A DNA stretch of 64,000 nt from contig NZ_JACYOX010000001.1 in assembly GCF_015352955.1 (NCBI RefSeq), positions 1 through 64,000 on the forward strand, in the 5' to 3' direction. Below the pieces are notes generated by a model, which did no database searches, was not told where the DNA came from, and saw only the letters and a list, made by a program, of their open reading frames with translations. This DNA comes from Noviherbaspirillum soli (GTDB lineage: Bacteria > Pseudomonadota > Gammaproteobacteria > Burkholderiales > Burkholderiaceae_D). Position numbers and translations under genes: made by a program. Of the stretch, positions 1 through 9,603 are shown in pieces. Each line of letters opens with the position of its first letter. Positions within the stretch are counted from its first letter, which is position 1.

Positions 1-114
1 CTCCCACTGGTCATCCCGCAATCCGTAACGTCTTGTCATCACCCCTCAGCGCTACGCGCCCCATCATTACTTTCAACGCGCTAATGACCAGGCAAATTTC
101 CGAGAGTTCAATTG

Positions 115-1509
115 ATGACACGCCCTAATCACTACGTATCGAAGATTGCGTCCGCACTGCTGATTATCGAGATAGCGATCCTCATTGCGTCTGCCTACCT
201 GGCTGCGGCAGTTCGCCTGCCCGGTGAAGGCGGTTTCTTCCGCACCGACGACCATCAGTTCCTGCCATCGGCAATGGCCTTTGCGCTGTCCATGGTGTTT
301 GCCATGACTGCGCTGGGAATGTACCAGCATGACTTCCGGGAGGGGCTGCGTAACACTTTGCTGCGCATGATGCCTTCCTTCCTGCTGGGCTTCGTGCTGA
401 CCGCCTTTGTGTTCTACATGATGCCGAGCTTCTACTTCGGCCGCGGCATCCTGGTGCTGATGCTGGCGTTCGCCGCCTGCGGCATCCTGGTGGTCAGGGT
501 GGTGCTGTTCAAGTCCTCCGAATCACGCCTGCTGGAGTCGCGCATCCTGTTCCTCGGCGCCGGTTCGCTTGCCAAGGAATGCGCCGACCTGGCCAGCAAC
601 AATGGCGGCTATCACAAATATGACGTGGTGGGCTTCGTGCCCATGCCCGATGAAACGCCGGCAGTGGCTGGCGGCACCATTCTTCCAGTGGGCCGGTCGC
701 TGGTCGCCATTGCCAGCGAACATAACGCGTCCGAGATCGTGGTGGCCGTGCAGAACCGGCGCGGCGGCGCCTTTCCGATCCGTGAGCTTCTGGACTGCAA
801 GCTCAACGGCATCAAGGTGATCGATTCGGCCACCTTCTTCGAGCGCGAAGCCTGCCAGATCCGCGTCGATTCGCTGCAGCCGAGCTGGTTCGTGTTCGGC
901 AGCGGCTTCGACCAGACCTTCATGCGCAGCCTGGTCAAGCGGGCGTTCGACCTGTTTGCCAGCCTGCTGATCCTGCTTGGCACGCTGCCCGTGACCGCGG
1001 TCACCGCACTGCTGATCTGGCTGGAGGACCGTTCGCCGATTTTCTACCGCCAGGAACGGGTGGGCGAGGACGGTAACACCTTCATGGTGCTGAAATTCCG
1101 CAGCATGCGCACCGATGCCGAGAAGGAAGGCGCGCCGGTATGGGCCAAGACCGGCGACACCCGCACCACCCGCGTCGGCCGGGTGATACGCAAGCTGCGC
1201 ATCGACGAGATTCCCCAGGTGCTGAACGTGATCAAGGGCGACATGAGCTTCGTTGGCCCCCGTCCGGAGCGCCCGTTTTTCGTCGAGCAGCTGTGCGAGC
1301 AAGTGCCTTACTACAACATGCGCCACAGCATCAAGCCGGGCATCACTGGCCTGGCGCAGGTCCGTTACCAGTACGGCGCCTCGGTGGAAGATGCGGTGCA
1401 GAAGCTGCAGTACGACCTGTACTACGTGAAGAACAACAGCCTGTTCCTGGACCTGCTGATCCTGCTGGATACGCTGCAGGTGGTGCTCCTGAGCAAAGGC
1501 AGCAGGTGA
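115..1509 (+). CDS. PEP-CTERM/exosortase-associated sugar transferase (polyprenyl-phosphate glycosyl-1-phosphate transferase)
   Basis: Probably starts exopolysaccharide repeat units by moving a sugar-1-phosphate onto undecaprenyl phosphate at the inner membrane. The N-terminal third is a series of hydrophobic segments, followed by a nucleotide-binding-like middle part. From about residue 274 to the end lies the bacterial sugar transferase domain: KRAFDLFASLL, FYRQERVG, LKFRSMRTDAE, IDEIPQVLNVIKGDMSFVGP, then a PGITGLAQVRYQYG segment. The length of 464 residues fits the TIGR03013 (EpsB-type) family tied to exosortase loci. An in-frame TTG at 112 precedes the ATG at 115; I take the ATG. It is the first gene of a co-directional run into prsK, 19 bases downstream, which supports the exosortase-linked reading over a generic WbaP/WcaJ enzyme. 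Confidence 0.9.
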   Translation: MTRPNHYVSKIASALLIIEIAILIASAYLAAAVRLPGEGGFFRTDDHQFLPSAMAFALSMVFAMTALGMYQHDFREGLRNTLLRMMPSFLLGFVLTAFVFYMMPSFYFGRGILVLMLAFAACGILVVRVVLFKSSESRLLESRILFLGAGSLAKECADLASNNGGYHKYDVVGFVPMPDETPAVAGGTILPVGRSLVAIASEHNASEIVVAVQNRRGGAFPIRELLDCKLNGIKVIDSATFFEREACQIRVDSLQPSWFVFGSGFDQTFMRSLVKRAFDLFASLLILLGTLPVTAVTALLIWLEDRSPIFYRQERVGEDGNTFMVLKFRSMRTDAEKEGAPVWAKTGDTRTTRVGRVIRKLRIDEIPQVLNVIKGDMSFVGPRPERPFFVEQLCEQVPYYNMRHSIKPGITGLAQVRYQYGASVEDAVQKLQYDLYYVKNNSLFLDLLILLDTLQVVLLSKGSR

Positions 1510-1528
1510 ATCTGGCGAGGTCAGCGCC

Positions 1529-3622
1529 ATGGTAGTCAACGTCATCGCGGTCAGTTACGGCATCGCGGCGGCGGCCTTCCTCCTGCTGACGCTCCTGATG
1601 GTCACGAGCTGGCGCGGGCGGCTGCACGGCATTGCGCTGGCAGTGGCCAGCGGCCTGACCGCGGCATGGGCCGGCCTGGTGGCGCAGCAGGCCACGCATG
1701 GCATACAGCTGTCGCTGTTTTCCGATGTGCTGGAACTGGCGCGCGACGCCGCCTGGACCATCTTCCTGCTGCTGGTGCTGAACCCGTACCGCAAGAGCGG
1801 CGGCACGCCGGCGCTGCAGTCGAAACTGGCACTGCCGGGGCTGGTCGCACTCTACCTGCTGTGCGCGGTCGGCACGGTGTACACCCGCTGGATCGCGCGC
1901 GATGTCGATGCGCTGGTCTACTTCATGTTCAACTTCGTTGGCCGGGTGGCGCTGGCCGTGATCGGCATGCTGCTGGTCGAGCAGCTTTACCGCAGCACGC
2001 CGCCGCAGGAGCGCTGGGCCATCAAGTTCGCCTGCCTCGGCATCGGCGGCCTGTTCATCTACGACTTCTATCTCTACAGCGACGCCATGCTTTTCCGCTC
2101 GCTGAGTTCCGAGATCTGGGCCGCGCGCGGCATGGTCAATGCGCTGGCCGTGCCGCTGATCGCGGTCTCGGCGGCGCGCAATCCGAAATGGTCGCTCGAC
2201 ATTGCGGTGTCGCGCCGGGTGATCTTCCATTCGGCCGCGGTGTTCGGCGCCGCGCTTTACCTGCTGCTGATGGCCGTGGCCGGCTACTGGCTCAAGTTCT
2301 TCGGCGGCAGCTGGGGCGCGGTGATGCAGGTCACTTTCTTCGCCGCCGCGCTGGCGCTGCTGGCCGGCATCGTGTTCTCGGGCACCGTCCGCTCGCGGCT
2401 CAAGGTATTCATCAGCAAGAACTTCTATAACTACAACTACGACTACCGCGAGGAATGGCTGCGTTTCACCCGCACCCTGTCGACCAAGGGGCCGGGACTG
2501 GGCGAACGGGCGATACAGGCCATCGCCGACCTGGTCGAGAGCCCGACCGGCGCGCTGTGGCTGCAGAACGGCGCAGGCTACAAGATGGAAGCCCAGTGGC
2601 ATATGCCCGATGCCGCCGGCAGCGAACCGGCCGGCAGTGCGTTCTGCCAGTTCCTGGAGCAACGGCAATGGGTCGTCGATCTCGGCGAGCTGCGGGACAA
2701 CCCGGAAAAGTACGACAACCTGGCGCTGCCCGGCTGGCTGTCGGGCCTGGAGCGGGCCTGGCTGGTGGTGCCGCTGATCATGCATGAAAGCCTGCTCGGC
2801 TTCGTGGTGCTCTCCCAGCCGCGCAGCCGCATCGTGCTGGACTGGGAAGTCACCGATCTGCTGAAGATCGCCGGCAATCAGGCTGCCAGCTACCTGGCCC
2901 AGCAGCAGACGGCCAATGCGCTGATGGTGGCGCGCCAGTTCGAGTCGTTCAACCGGATGTCCACCTTCATCGTGCACGACCTTAAGAACCTGATCTTTCA
3001 GTTGTCGCTCCTGGTGGCCAATGCCGAAAAGCACAAGAACAATCCCGAATTCCAGAAGGACATGATGGAAACCCTGGACAATTCGGTCAAGAAAATGAAG
3101 CTTCTGCTGCACAAGCTCAACAGCAGCGACTCGATCGAGGGACCGGCGCCGCTTTCTCTTGATAAACTGCTAAGCCAGGCAGTGGCGCTGAAGTCGCAAT
3201 TCGAACCCAGGCCGACTCTGGAATTGGCCGACACCGGTTTGACGCTGCTGGCCAACTGGGGCCGCATGGAAAGGGTGGTGGGCCACCTGATCCAGAATGC
3301 GATCGAGGCCTGCGGCCGCGACGGCAGGGTGCTGGTACGATTGCGCCGCGATGGCGCCAACGCCGTGATCGAGGTTGTCGATAACGGCACCGGCATGAGC
3401 CAGGAATTCATCCGCGACCGGCTGTTCAAGCCGTTCGAGACCACCAAGTCCGCCGGCATGGGCGTGGGCGTTTTTGAAAGCCGGGAATATGTGCAGGAGC
3501 TGGGCGGCCACCTGGAAGTGCAGAGCCGACAGGGCGAGGGCACCAGCTTCATCATTACATTACCGCTGAACGGCCAACGGGCCGCGCAGCAGCAAGACGA
3601 ACAGCAAGAGGAGTCGGCGTGA
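1529..3622 (+). CDS. prsK: PEP-CTERM system histidine kinase PrsK
   Basis: Membrane sensor kinase, 697 residues. Residues 1 to about 295 form many hydrophobic segments, residues about 300-460 look like a GAF sensor module, and the C-terminus is the kinase. The phosphoacceptor is His483 in IVHDLKNLIFQ. ATPase boxes are visible: N box HLIQNAIEACGRDG, G1 DNGTGMS, F box LFKPFETTK and G2 GMGVGV. The HDLKN variant, the long multi-span N-terminus and the adjacent prsR match the PrsK family, which with PrsR and RpoN controls PEP-CTERM protein expression in floc-forming bacteria. The stop overlaps the prsR start by four bases (GTGA), so the two are probably translationally coupled. The signal it senses cannot be read from the sequence. 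Confidence 0.92.
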   Translation: MVVNVIAVSYGIAAAAFLLLTLLMVTSWRGRLHGIALAVASGLTAAWAGLVAQQATHGIQLSLFSDVLELARDAAWTIFLLLVLNPYRKSGGTPALQSKLALPGLVALYLLCAVGTVYTRWIARDVDALVYFMFNFVGRVALAVIGMLLVEQLYRSTPPQERWAIKFACLGIGGLFIYDFYLYSDAMLFRSLSSEIWAARGMVNALAVPLIAVSAARNPKWSLDIAVSRRVIFHSAAVFGAALYLLLMAVAGYWLKFFGGSWGAVMQVTFFAAALALLAGIVFSGTVRSRLKVFISKNFYNYNYDYREEWLRFTRTLSTKGPGLGERAIQAIADLVESPTGALWLQNGAGYKMEAQWHMPDAAGSEPAGSAFCQFLEQRQWVVDLGELRDNPEKYDNLALPGWLSGLERAWLVVPLIMHESLLGFVVLSQPRSRIVLDWEVTDLLKIAGNQAASYLAQQQTANALMVARQFESFNRMSTFIVHDLKNLIFQLSLLVANAEKHKNNPEFQKDMMETLDNSVKKMKLLLHKLNSSDSIEGPAPLSLDKLLSQAVALKSQFEPRPTLELADTGLTLLANWGRMERVVGHLIQNAIEACGRDGRVLVRLRRDGANAVIEVVDNGTGMSQEFIRDRLFKPFETTKSAGMGVGVFESREYVQELGGHLEVQSRQGEGTSFIITLPLNGQRAAQQQDEQQEESA

Positions 3623-4971
3623 GCCAGTCTAAGAAACATCTGCTTATCATCGAAGACGATCCGGGCCTGCAAAAGCAGTTGCGCTGGAGCCTGGACGACT
3701 ATGACGTTCTGGTGGCGGGCGACCGCGAGGCGGCGCTGGCCATGGTGCGCCGGCATGAGCCGGCCGTGATCACCATGGACCTCGGCCTGCCGCCCGACCC
3801 GGACGGCGCCACCGAGGGCTTCGCCACGCTGCAGCAGATCCTGTCGCTGACGCCGGACGCCAAGGTCATCGTCCTGACCGGCAACCAGGACCGCGCCAAC
3901 GCAGTCAAGGCCATCGGCCTCGGCGCCTATGATTTCCACCACAAGCCCTTCGATCCGGAGATGCTGTCGCTGGTGATCAACCGCGCCTTCTACCTGCATG
4001 CGCTGCAGAAGGAAAACCGCAAGATCCTGTTGAACCAGGCCGACTCGCCGATGGCCGGCGTGATCAGCCGCGACCCCGGCATGCTCAAGGTCTGCCGCAG
4101 CATCGAGAAGGTGGCGCCGACCTCGGCCAGCGTGATGCTGCTGGGCGAAAGCGGCACCGGCAAGGAAGTGCTGGCCAGGGCGCTGCATCAGCTGAGCCCG
4201 CGCGCCGACAAGCGCTTCGTCGCCATCAACTGCGCGGCGATTCCGGAGAACCTGCTCGAGTCCGAGCTGTTCGGCTATGAAAAAGGCGCCTTCACCGGCG
4301 CTGCCAAGCAGACCCTGGGCAAGATCGAGACCGCCAACGGCGGCACCTTCTTCCTCGACGAGGTGGGCGATTTGCCGATGCCGCTGCAGGCCAAGCTGCT
4401 GCGCTTTTTGCAGGAGCGGGTGATCGAGCGCATCGGCGGGCGCGAGGAAATTCCGGTGGACGTGCGCATCGTCTGCGCGACCCACCAGAACCTGAAGGAG
4501 CTGGCCAGCGCCGGCCGCTTCCGCGAAGACCTGTATTACCGGCTCTCGGAAATCGTGATCACGATACCGCCGCTGCGCAACCGCATCGGCGACACCGCGC
4601 TGCTGGCGCATCATTTCAAGAACCGCTTCTGCAGCCAGGAAGGCCGCTCGTCGCTCAGCTTCAGCGACGATGCGATGGCGATGATCGAGACCCATCCGTG
4701 GCCGGGCAATGTGCGCGAGATGGAAAACATCATCAAGCGCGCGGTCATCATGGCCGATGGCCCGCAGATCGTGGCCGACGACCTCGGCCTGGGCGACTCC
4801 CCGGCGACCGATGAATTCATGAACCTGCGCCAGGTGCGTGATGAAGCCGAGTACAAGGCCATCATCAAGGCGCTGGCCCGGGTCGACGGCAATATCGTGC
4901 GAGCCGCCGAACTGCTCGGGGTCAGCCGGCCGACGCTGTACGACCTGATGAGCCGGCACGGCATCAAGTAG
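3619..4971 (+). CDS. prsR: PEP-CTERM-box response regulator PrsR (sigma-54 activator)
   Basis: NtrC-type transcription activator, 450 residues. The receiver domain has acidic pocket residues in IIEDD and the phosphorylatable Asp54 in [12 protein letters not shown]. The AAA+ domain carries Walker A GESGTGKE, the sigma-54 contact loop GAFTGA in [14 protein letters not shown], and Walker [14 protein letters not shown] Fis-type helix-turn-helix ends the protein ([18 protein letters not shown]). It starts with GTG inside the end of prsK. The intact GAFTGA loop predicts action at sigma-54 promoters; the nearest good candidate is at 9465-9478. In the family, PrsR activates genes for PEP-CTERM proteins and exopolysaccharide, so targets elsewhere in the genome are expected. 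Confidence 0.93.
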   Translation: MSQSKKHLLIIEDDPGLQKQLRWSLDDYDVLVAGDREAALAMVRRHEPAVITMDLGLPPDPDGATEGFATLQQILSLTPDAKVIVLTGNQDRANAVKAIGLGAYDFHHKPFDPEMLSLVINRAFYLHALQKENRKILLNQADSPMAGVISRDPGMLKVCRSIEKVAPTSASVMLLGESGTGKEVLARALHQLSPRADKRFVAINCAAIPENLLESELFGYEKGAFTGAAKQTLGKIETANGGTFFLDEVGDLPMPLQAKLLRFLQERVIERIGGREEIPVDVRIVCATHQNLKELASAGRFREDLYYRLSEIVITIPPLRNRIGDTALLAHHFKNRFCSQEGRSSLSFSDDAMAMIETHPWPGNVREMENIIKRAVIMADGPQIVADDLGLGDSPATDEFMNLRQVRDEAEYKAIIKALARVDGNIVRAAELLGVSRPTLYDLMSRHGIK

Positions 4972-4981
4972 GCGAGCCGCA

Positions 4982-6568
4982 ATGAGTCTGTTCGTAAGCG
5001 ACTTCATCCAGGCCTCGGCGGTACGCGCGCCGGACGCGGAAGCGCTGGTGTACGGCGATCGACGCTTGAGCTATGCGGAACTGGCGCGCGAGGTGGAAAC
5101 CTGGTCGCAGGCGCTGCTGGCGCATGACATCGGCGCCGGCGAGCGGGTTGCCGTCTATTTGGAAAAGCGGGTGGAGACGGTGGCAGCGCTGTTCGGCGCG
5201 GCCGATGCCGGCGCGGTCTTCGTGCCGGTCAACCCGCTGCTCAAGGCAGAGCAGGTGGCCTATATCCTGGCCGACTGCGGCGTGCGCATCCTGGTGACCT
5301 CGGCCGAGCGGCTGGCCGCGCTGGCGCCGGCGCTGGCCGGCTGCGCCAGCCTTCATACGGTGATCGTGACCGGCCAGGCAGCCGCTGCGGCGATGCCGCC
5401 CGGCGTGCGCCTGGTGCCAGCGGCGGACCTGCCGCTGGCCGCGCCGCCGCGTCAGCGCCATCGCCGCATCGACGCCGATGTCGCCGCCATCCTCTACACC
5501 TCCGGCAGCACCGGCCAGCCCAAGGGCGTGGTGCTGTCGCATCGCAACCTGGTGACCGGCGCGAAGAGCGTGGCCGCCTACCTGCATAACCGCGCCGACG
5601 ACCGCATCCTGTCGGTGCTGCCGCTGAGCTTCGACTACGGCCTGTCGCAGCTGACCACCGCATTCCTGTGCGGCGCCTGCGTGGTGCTGATCAACTACCT
5701 GCTGCCGCGCGACATCGTGCGCGCGGTGGCGCGCGAGCGCATCACCGGCCTGGCCGCGGTGCCGCCGCTGTGGATACAGCTGTCGCAACTGGAATGGCCG
5801 GAGGCCGGCACCCTGCGCTACCTGACCAATTCCGGCGGCGCCATGCCGCGCACCGCGCTGTCGGCCTTGCGCCGGCTGCTGCCGCAAGCCGAGATCTATC
5901 TGATGTACGGCCTGACCGAGGCCTTCCGCTCGACCTATCTGCCGCCGTCGGAACTGGAACGCCGGCCCGACTCGATCGGCCGCGCGATTCCGAATGCCGA
6001 AGTGATGGTGGTGCGTCCAGACGGCAGCCCGTGCGATCCGGACGAGCCGGGCGAACTGGTGCACCGCGGCGCGCTGGTGGCGCTGGGCTACTGGAACGAT
6101 CCGGCGCGCACCACCGAGCGTTTCCGGCCCGCGCCCGGCCGCGAGGGCGGCTTGCCGCTGCCCGAGATCGCGGTCTGGTCGGGCGACACCGTGCGCATGG
6201 ATGCCGAGGGCTTCCTGTACTACGTCGGTCGCAGCGACGACATGATCAAGGTGTCGGGCTACCGGGTCAGCCCGACCGAGGTGGAAGAGGTGATCTACGG
6301 CGCCGGCGGCGTGCTGGAGGCGGCGGCGGTTGGCCTGTCCCATCCGACGCTGGGCCAGGCCATTGCCGTGGTCGCGGTGCCGCTGTCCGATGCCGACCTC
6401 AGCGCCGACAGCCTGACGGCTGCCTGCCGGCGTGCGCTGCCGGGCTACATGGTGCCGGCCACCATCGTGATCCGGCACGACAGCCTGCCGCGCAACCCGA
6501 ACGGCAAGATCGACCGCAAGCTGCTGCAAGCCGAGCTGGCAGCCCCGCAACTGAAGAAGCAGGCATGA
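4982..6568 (+). CDS. Acyl-CoA ligase (AMP-forming), exosortase A system-associated
   Basis: ANL-superfamily adenylating enzyme, 528 residues. Motifs in order: P-loop ILYTSGSTGQPKGVVLSH near residue 170, YGLTE near 310, the hinge block SGDTVRMDAEGFLYYVGRSD, DMIKVSGYRVSPTEVEE, and the catalytic lysine block NPNGKIDRK near the C-terminus. It matches the TIGR03098 subgroup found beside exosortase A. The start lies 10 bases after prsR. The stop overlaps the next gene by four bases (ATGA), so ligase and decarboxylase are expected to be made together. In this family the pair is thought to make a small acyl or amino-acid-derived group used by the exosortase/polysaccharide system; the substrate is unknown. 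No acyl carrier protein with a DSL motif is visible nearby. Confidence 0.9.
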   Translation: MSLFVSDFIQASAVRAPDAEALVYGDRRLSYAELAREVETWSQALLAHDIGAGERVAVYLEKRVETVAALFGAADAGAVFVPVNPLLKAEQVAYILADCGVRILVTSAERLAALAPALAGCASLHTVIVTGQAAAAAMPPGVRLVPAADLPLAAPPRQRHRRIDADVAAILYTSGSTGQPKGVVLSHRNLVTGAKSVAAYLHNRADDRILSVLPLSFDYGLSQLTTAFLCGACVVLINYLLPRDIVRAVARERITGLAAVPPLWIQLSQLEWPEAGTLRYLTNSGGAMPRTALSALRRLLPQAEIYLMYGLTEAFRSTYLPPSELERRPDSIGRAIPNAEVMVVRPDGSPCDPDEPGELVHRGALVALGYWNDPARTTERFRPAPGREGGLPLPEIAVWSGDTVRMDAEGFLYYVGRSDDMIKVSGYRVSPTEVEEVIYGAGGVLEAAAVGLSHPTLGQAIAVVAVPLSDADLSADSLTAACRRALPGYMVPATIVIRHDSLPRNPNGKIDRKLLQAELAAPQLKKQA

Positions 6569-7818
6569 TGAGCACTTCCCGCAATACCCGCCCGGTGCAT
6601 GCGCCGCAGACCCATTTCCAGACCGAGAACAACTGCCTGCTGGTGGGTGGCATTCCGGTCACGCGGCTCGCCCAGCGCGTCGGCGCCACGCCGTTCTTTG
6701 CCTATGACCGCAGCCTGCTGACCAGCCGCGTCGCGCACCTGCGCGCCAGCCTGCCGGCGGCAATCGAGCTGCATTACTCGGTCAAGGCCAACCCGATGCC
6801 GGCGCTGGTGCAGCACATGGCCGGCCTGGTCGACGGCTTCGACGTTGCCTCGGCCAGCGAAATGCGGGTGGCGCTCGACACCCCCATGGATGCAGCCGAG
6901 GTCAGCTTCGCCGGCCCCGGCAAGACCGATGCCGAACTCGGCCAGGCGATCGCCGCCGGCGTGGTGCTGAGCCTGGAGTCGCCCGGCGAGGCGCGGCGCG
7001 CCGCCCGTATCGGCGAGGCGCTGGGCATTCAGCCCAGGGCGCTGCTGCGCATCAATCCGGATTTCGAGATGAAGTCGTCCGGCATGAAGATGGGCGGCGG
7101 CGCGCGCCAGTTCGGCGTCGATGCCGAGGAAGCGCCGGCCCTGCTGCGCGAAATCGGCACGCTCGGCCTAGACTTTTACGGCCTGCAGATCTTCAGCGGC
7201 TCGCAAAGCCTGTCCGCCAGCACCATCGTCGATGCCCAGAGCCAGACTTTCCAGCTGGCCCAGCGCCTGGCCGACCATGCGCCCGCGACGATCCGCCTGC
7301 TCAATATCGGCGGCGGCTTTGGCATTCCCTATTTCCCGGGCGAGCAGGCGCTGGACCTGCATCCGATCGCGGACAACCTCCATGCCTGGCTGCCGCGCGT
7401 CAAGGACGCCTTGCCGCAGGCCCATGTGGCCATCGAGCTGGGCCGCTACCTGGTGGGCGAAGCCGGCGTCTACATCAGCCGGGTAACCGACCGCAAGGTG
7501 TCGCGCGGCCAGACCTTCCTAGTGACCGACGGCGGCATGCATCACCAGTTGGCGGCCTCCGGCAACCTGGGCCAGGTCATCCGGAAGAACTATCCGGTGG
7601 CGATCGCCAGCCGCATGGAAGCCGGCGAGGAAGACACGGAAATCGTCAACATCGTCGGACCGCTGTGCACGCCGCTCGATATCCTGGCCGACCGCATGCC
7701 GCTGCCGCGTGCCGACGTCGGCGATCTCGTCGCGGTGTTCCAGTCAGGCGCCTATGGGCCGACTGCGAGCCCTTCCGGGTTCCTGAGCCGTCCAGCCGCC
7801 GCAGAGGTGCTGGTGTAG
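6565..7818 (+). CDS. PLP-dependent decarboxylase, exosortase A system-associated
   Basis: Fold-type III decarboxylase (diaminopimelate/ornithine decarboxylase type), 417 residues. The PLP lysine is in HYSVKANPMP (about residue 73). Phosphate-binding and active-site segments include NIGGGFGIPYF, ELGRYLVGEAG, DGGMHHQLAASGNLG and the catalytic cysteine in GPLCTPLDILADRM (about residue 368). Of two adjacent ATGs (6565 and 6568) I use the first, which overlaps the ligase stop. The in-frame codons upstream back to 5668 lie inside the ligase gene and are not part of this protein. It matches TIGR03099, always found with the TIGR03098 ligase; the substrate is unproven. Confidence 0.9.
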   Translation: MMSTSRNTRPVHAPQTHFQTENNCLLVGGIPVTRLAQRVGATPFFAYDRSLLTSRVAHLRASLPAAIELHYSVKANPMPALVQHMAGLVDGFDVASASEMRVALDTPMDAAEVSFAGPGKTDAELGQAIAAGVVLSLESPGEARRAARIGEALGIQPRALLRINPDFEMKSSGMKMGGGARQFGVDAEEAPALLREIGTLGLDFYGLQIFSGSQSLSASTIVDAQSQTFQLAQRLADHAPATIRLLNIGGGFGIPYFPGEQALDLHPIADNLHAWLPRVKDALPQAHVAIELGRYLVGEAGVYISRVTDRKVSRGQTFLVTDGGMHHQLAASGNLGQVIRKNYPVAIASRMEAGEEDTEIVNIVGPLCTPLDILADRMPLPRADVGDLVAVFQSGAYGPTASPSGFLSRPAAAEVLV

Positions 7819-7949
7819 CGGGGACGGCAGGCGTAGCCGTCTTACGAAGGTTTTCGTCTGTATGTTTCCATACTAAAAAAGTTACAAGCGTTCTCACGAG
7901 AATTTACAAAATTGCGCGATCAGCGCATCAACATGAAAGGAGCCACACG

Positions 7950-9392
7950 ATGGCCAATATCTACCCAGTGATCCTGTCAGGCGGATACGGCACCCGTTTA
8001 TGGCCGCTGTCCCGGGCAGCGCTGCCCAAGCAACTGCTGCCGCTAGCCTCCGAAAAAACCATGCTGCAGGAAACCGCGCTGCGCGTGGCCAACTGGCCCG
8101 AACTGCAGCCGCCGCTGCTGGTATGCGGCGACGAACACCGCTTCCTGGTCGCGGAGCAACTGCGCGAAATCGGCATCAAGCCTACCGGCATCCTGCTGGA
8201 GCCGGAAGGCCGCAATACCGCGCCGGCGGTGGCGGCGGCGGCGCATTTCCTGCTGGCCCGCGACAAGGAGGCGGTCATGCTGGTGCTGCCTGCCGACCAT
8301 GTGATCGGCGACGTCGAGGCCTTCCATGCCGCCGTGCAGAGGGCGCTGGATGTGGCGCTCGGCCAGGGCGCGCTGGTGACATTCGGCATCGAGCCAACCG
8401 GTCCGGAAACAGGCTACGGCTACATTCGCTGCGGCAACGCGGTGGCCGGCTTCGATGGCTGCTTCGGCGTCGACCGTTTCGTCGAGAAGCCCGATGCCGC
8501 CACTGCGCAGCAATTCCTCGACGACGGTGCCTACAGCTGGAACAGCGGCATGTTCCTGTTCGAGGCGTCGCGCTATCTGGAGGAACTGCGCCAGTTCCAG
8601 CCGAGCATTGCCGAGCAGACCGAGGCCGCGGTCGCCAGCCGCCACGGCGACCTCGATTTTTGCCGCATGGATGCTGCCGCTTTCGCCGCCAGCCCGTCCG
8701 ACTCGATTGACTATGCGGTGATGGAACATACCAGGCATGCAATCGTGGTGCCGGCCTCGCTGGGCTGGAACGATGTCGGTTCATGGTCGGCACTGTGGGA
8801 AGTGCAGCAGGGCGATGGCGAAGGCAACGTGCTGCGCGGCGACGTCTATGTCGACCGGGTGAAGAACTCGCTGGTGCGCTCCGAGAGCAGGATGGTGGCG
8901 CTGATCGGCGTGGAAGACCTGGTCGTGGTGGAAACCGACGATGCGGTGCTGGTCGCGCACAAGAACCATGTGCAGGACGTGAAGAAGGTGGTCGAGCATC
9001 TGAAGCGCCATGAACGCACCGAGCACCTGAATCACACCCGCGTCTACCGGCCCTGGGGCTACTACGAGGGCATCGACGCCGGCAGCCGCTTCCAGGTCAA
9101 GCGCATCATGGTCAAGCCGGGCGAAAAGCTGTCGCTGCAGATGCATCATCATCGCGCCGAACACTGGGTCGTCGTGCGCGGCACCGCCCGCATCACCTGC
9201 GGCGAGACCGTGAAGCTGCTGAGTGAAAACGAGTCGACCTACATCCCGATCGGCGTAACGCACCGGCTTGAAAACCCCGGCAAGATGCCGCTCGATATCA
9301 TCGAAGTCCAATCCGGCAGCTATCTGGGCGAGGACGATATCGTGCGATTCGAAGACATCTACGCACGGGCACCCGAGTCCAAAGCACAGTAA
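7950..9392 (+). CDS. manC: Mannose-1-phosphate guanylyltransferase / mannose-6-phosphate isomerase
   Basis: Bifunctional GDP-mannose enzyme, 480 residues, the usual size of ManC/CpsB/AlgA. The N-terminal nucleotidyltransferase has the GTP-binding signature SGGYGTRLWPLSR and the FVEKP motif. The C-terminal cupin isomerase has KPGEKLSLQMHHHRAEHWVV and ends with IEVQSGSYLGEDDIVRFEDIY. The ATG at 7950 follows an AAAGGAG ribosome site; the open frame upstream to 7665 lies inside the decarboxylase gene and is not used. The 131-base AT-rich gap upstream suggests its own promoter. It supplies GDP-mannose for exopolysaccharide or for mannosylation by the glycosyltransferases further on. Confidence 0.95.
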   Translation: MANIYPVILSGGYGTRLWPLSRAALPKQLLPLASEKTMLQETALRVANWPELQPPLLVCGDEHRFLVAEQLREIGIKPTGILLEPEGRNTAPAVAAAAHFLLARDKEAVMLVLPADHVIGDVEAFHAAVQRALDVALGQGALVTFGIEPTGPETGYGYIRCGNAVAGFDGCFGVDRFVEKPDAATAQQFLDDGAYSWNSGMFLFEASRYLEELRQFQPSIAEQTEAAVASRHGDLDFCRMDAAAFAASPSDSIDYAVMEHTRHAIVVPASLGWNDVGSWSALWEVQQGDGEGNVLRGDVYVDRVKNSLVRSESRMVALIGVEDLVVVETDDAVLVAHKNHVQDVKKVVEHLKRHERTEHLNHTRVYRPWGYYEGIDAGSRFQVKRIMVKPGEKLSLQMHHHRAEHWVVVRGTARITCGETVKLLSENESTYIPIGVTHRLENPGKMPLDIIEVQSGSYLGEDDIVRFEDIYARAPESKAQ

Positions 9393-9424
9393 TTTCTGTC
9401 GGAAAGTTTTACAGGGTGATGACG

Positions 9425-9460
9425 GCGGTGCCGCAAGTGATTGAATTCACGCGGTTCCGC
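9425..9460. promoter_or_regulatory. Inverted repeat next to the sigma-54 promoter
   Basis: The left arm is GCGGTGCCGC-AA-GTGA and the right arm is TCAC-GCGGTTCCGC, with six bases between GTGA and TCAC. The arms pair with a two-base bulge and one two-base mismatch. It ends five bases before the -24 element. It could end manC transcription (though it has no T run) or bind a regulator. Both readings are inference. Confidence 0.45.
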
Positions 9461-9464
9461 TATG

Positions 9465-9478
9465 GGCACGCTTATTGC
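9465..9478 (+). promoter_or_regulatory. Sigma-54 (RpoN) -24/-12 promoter
   Basis: The bases GGCACGCTTATTGC match the sigma-54 consensus GGCACG-N4-TTGC exactly, with the required GG-N10-GC spacing (GG at 9465-9466, GC at 9477-9478). Transcription should begin near 9490 and run into the small gene at 9604. PrsR, encoded 4.5 kb upstream, is the only sigma-54 activator in the window. Confidence 0.75.
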
Positions 9479-9603
9479 TAAATCCTCTATGTAACAGTTT
9501 GTAAGCAAAGAAAGAATTGTGAAATTTACAATTAACTTTGCGGCCGCCAGGTCGGGCAGGCAGACACCGGCCAGGCGGATTCCAAGAGAGAATGGACACG
9601 ATA

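Noticed and set aside
1343-5007. Long minus-strand frames opposite prsK and prsR
   Set aside because: Both are antisense to proteins with complete catalytic motifs and show no motifs of their own.
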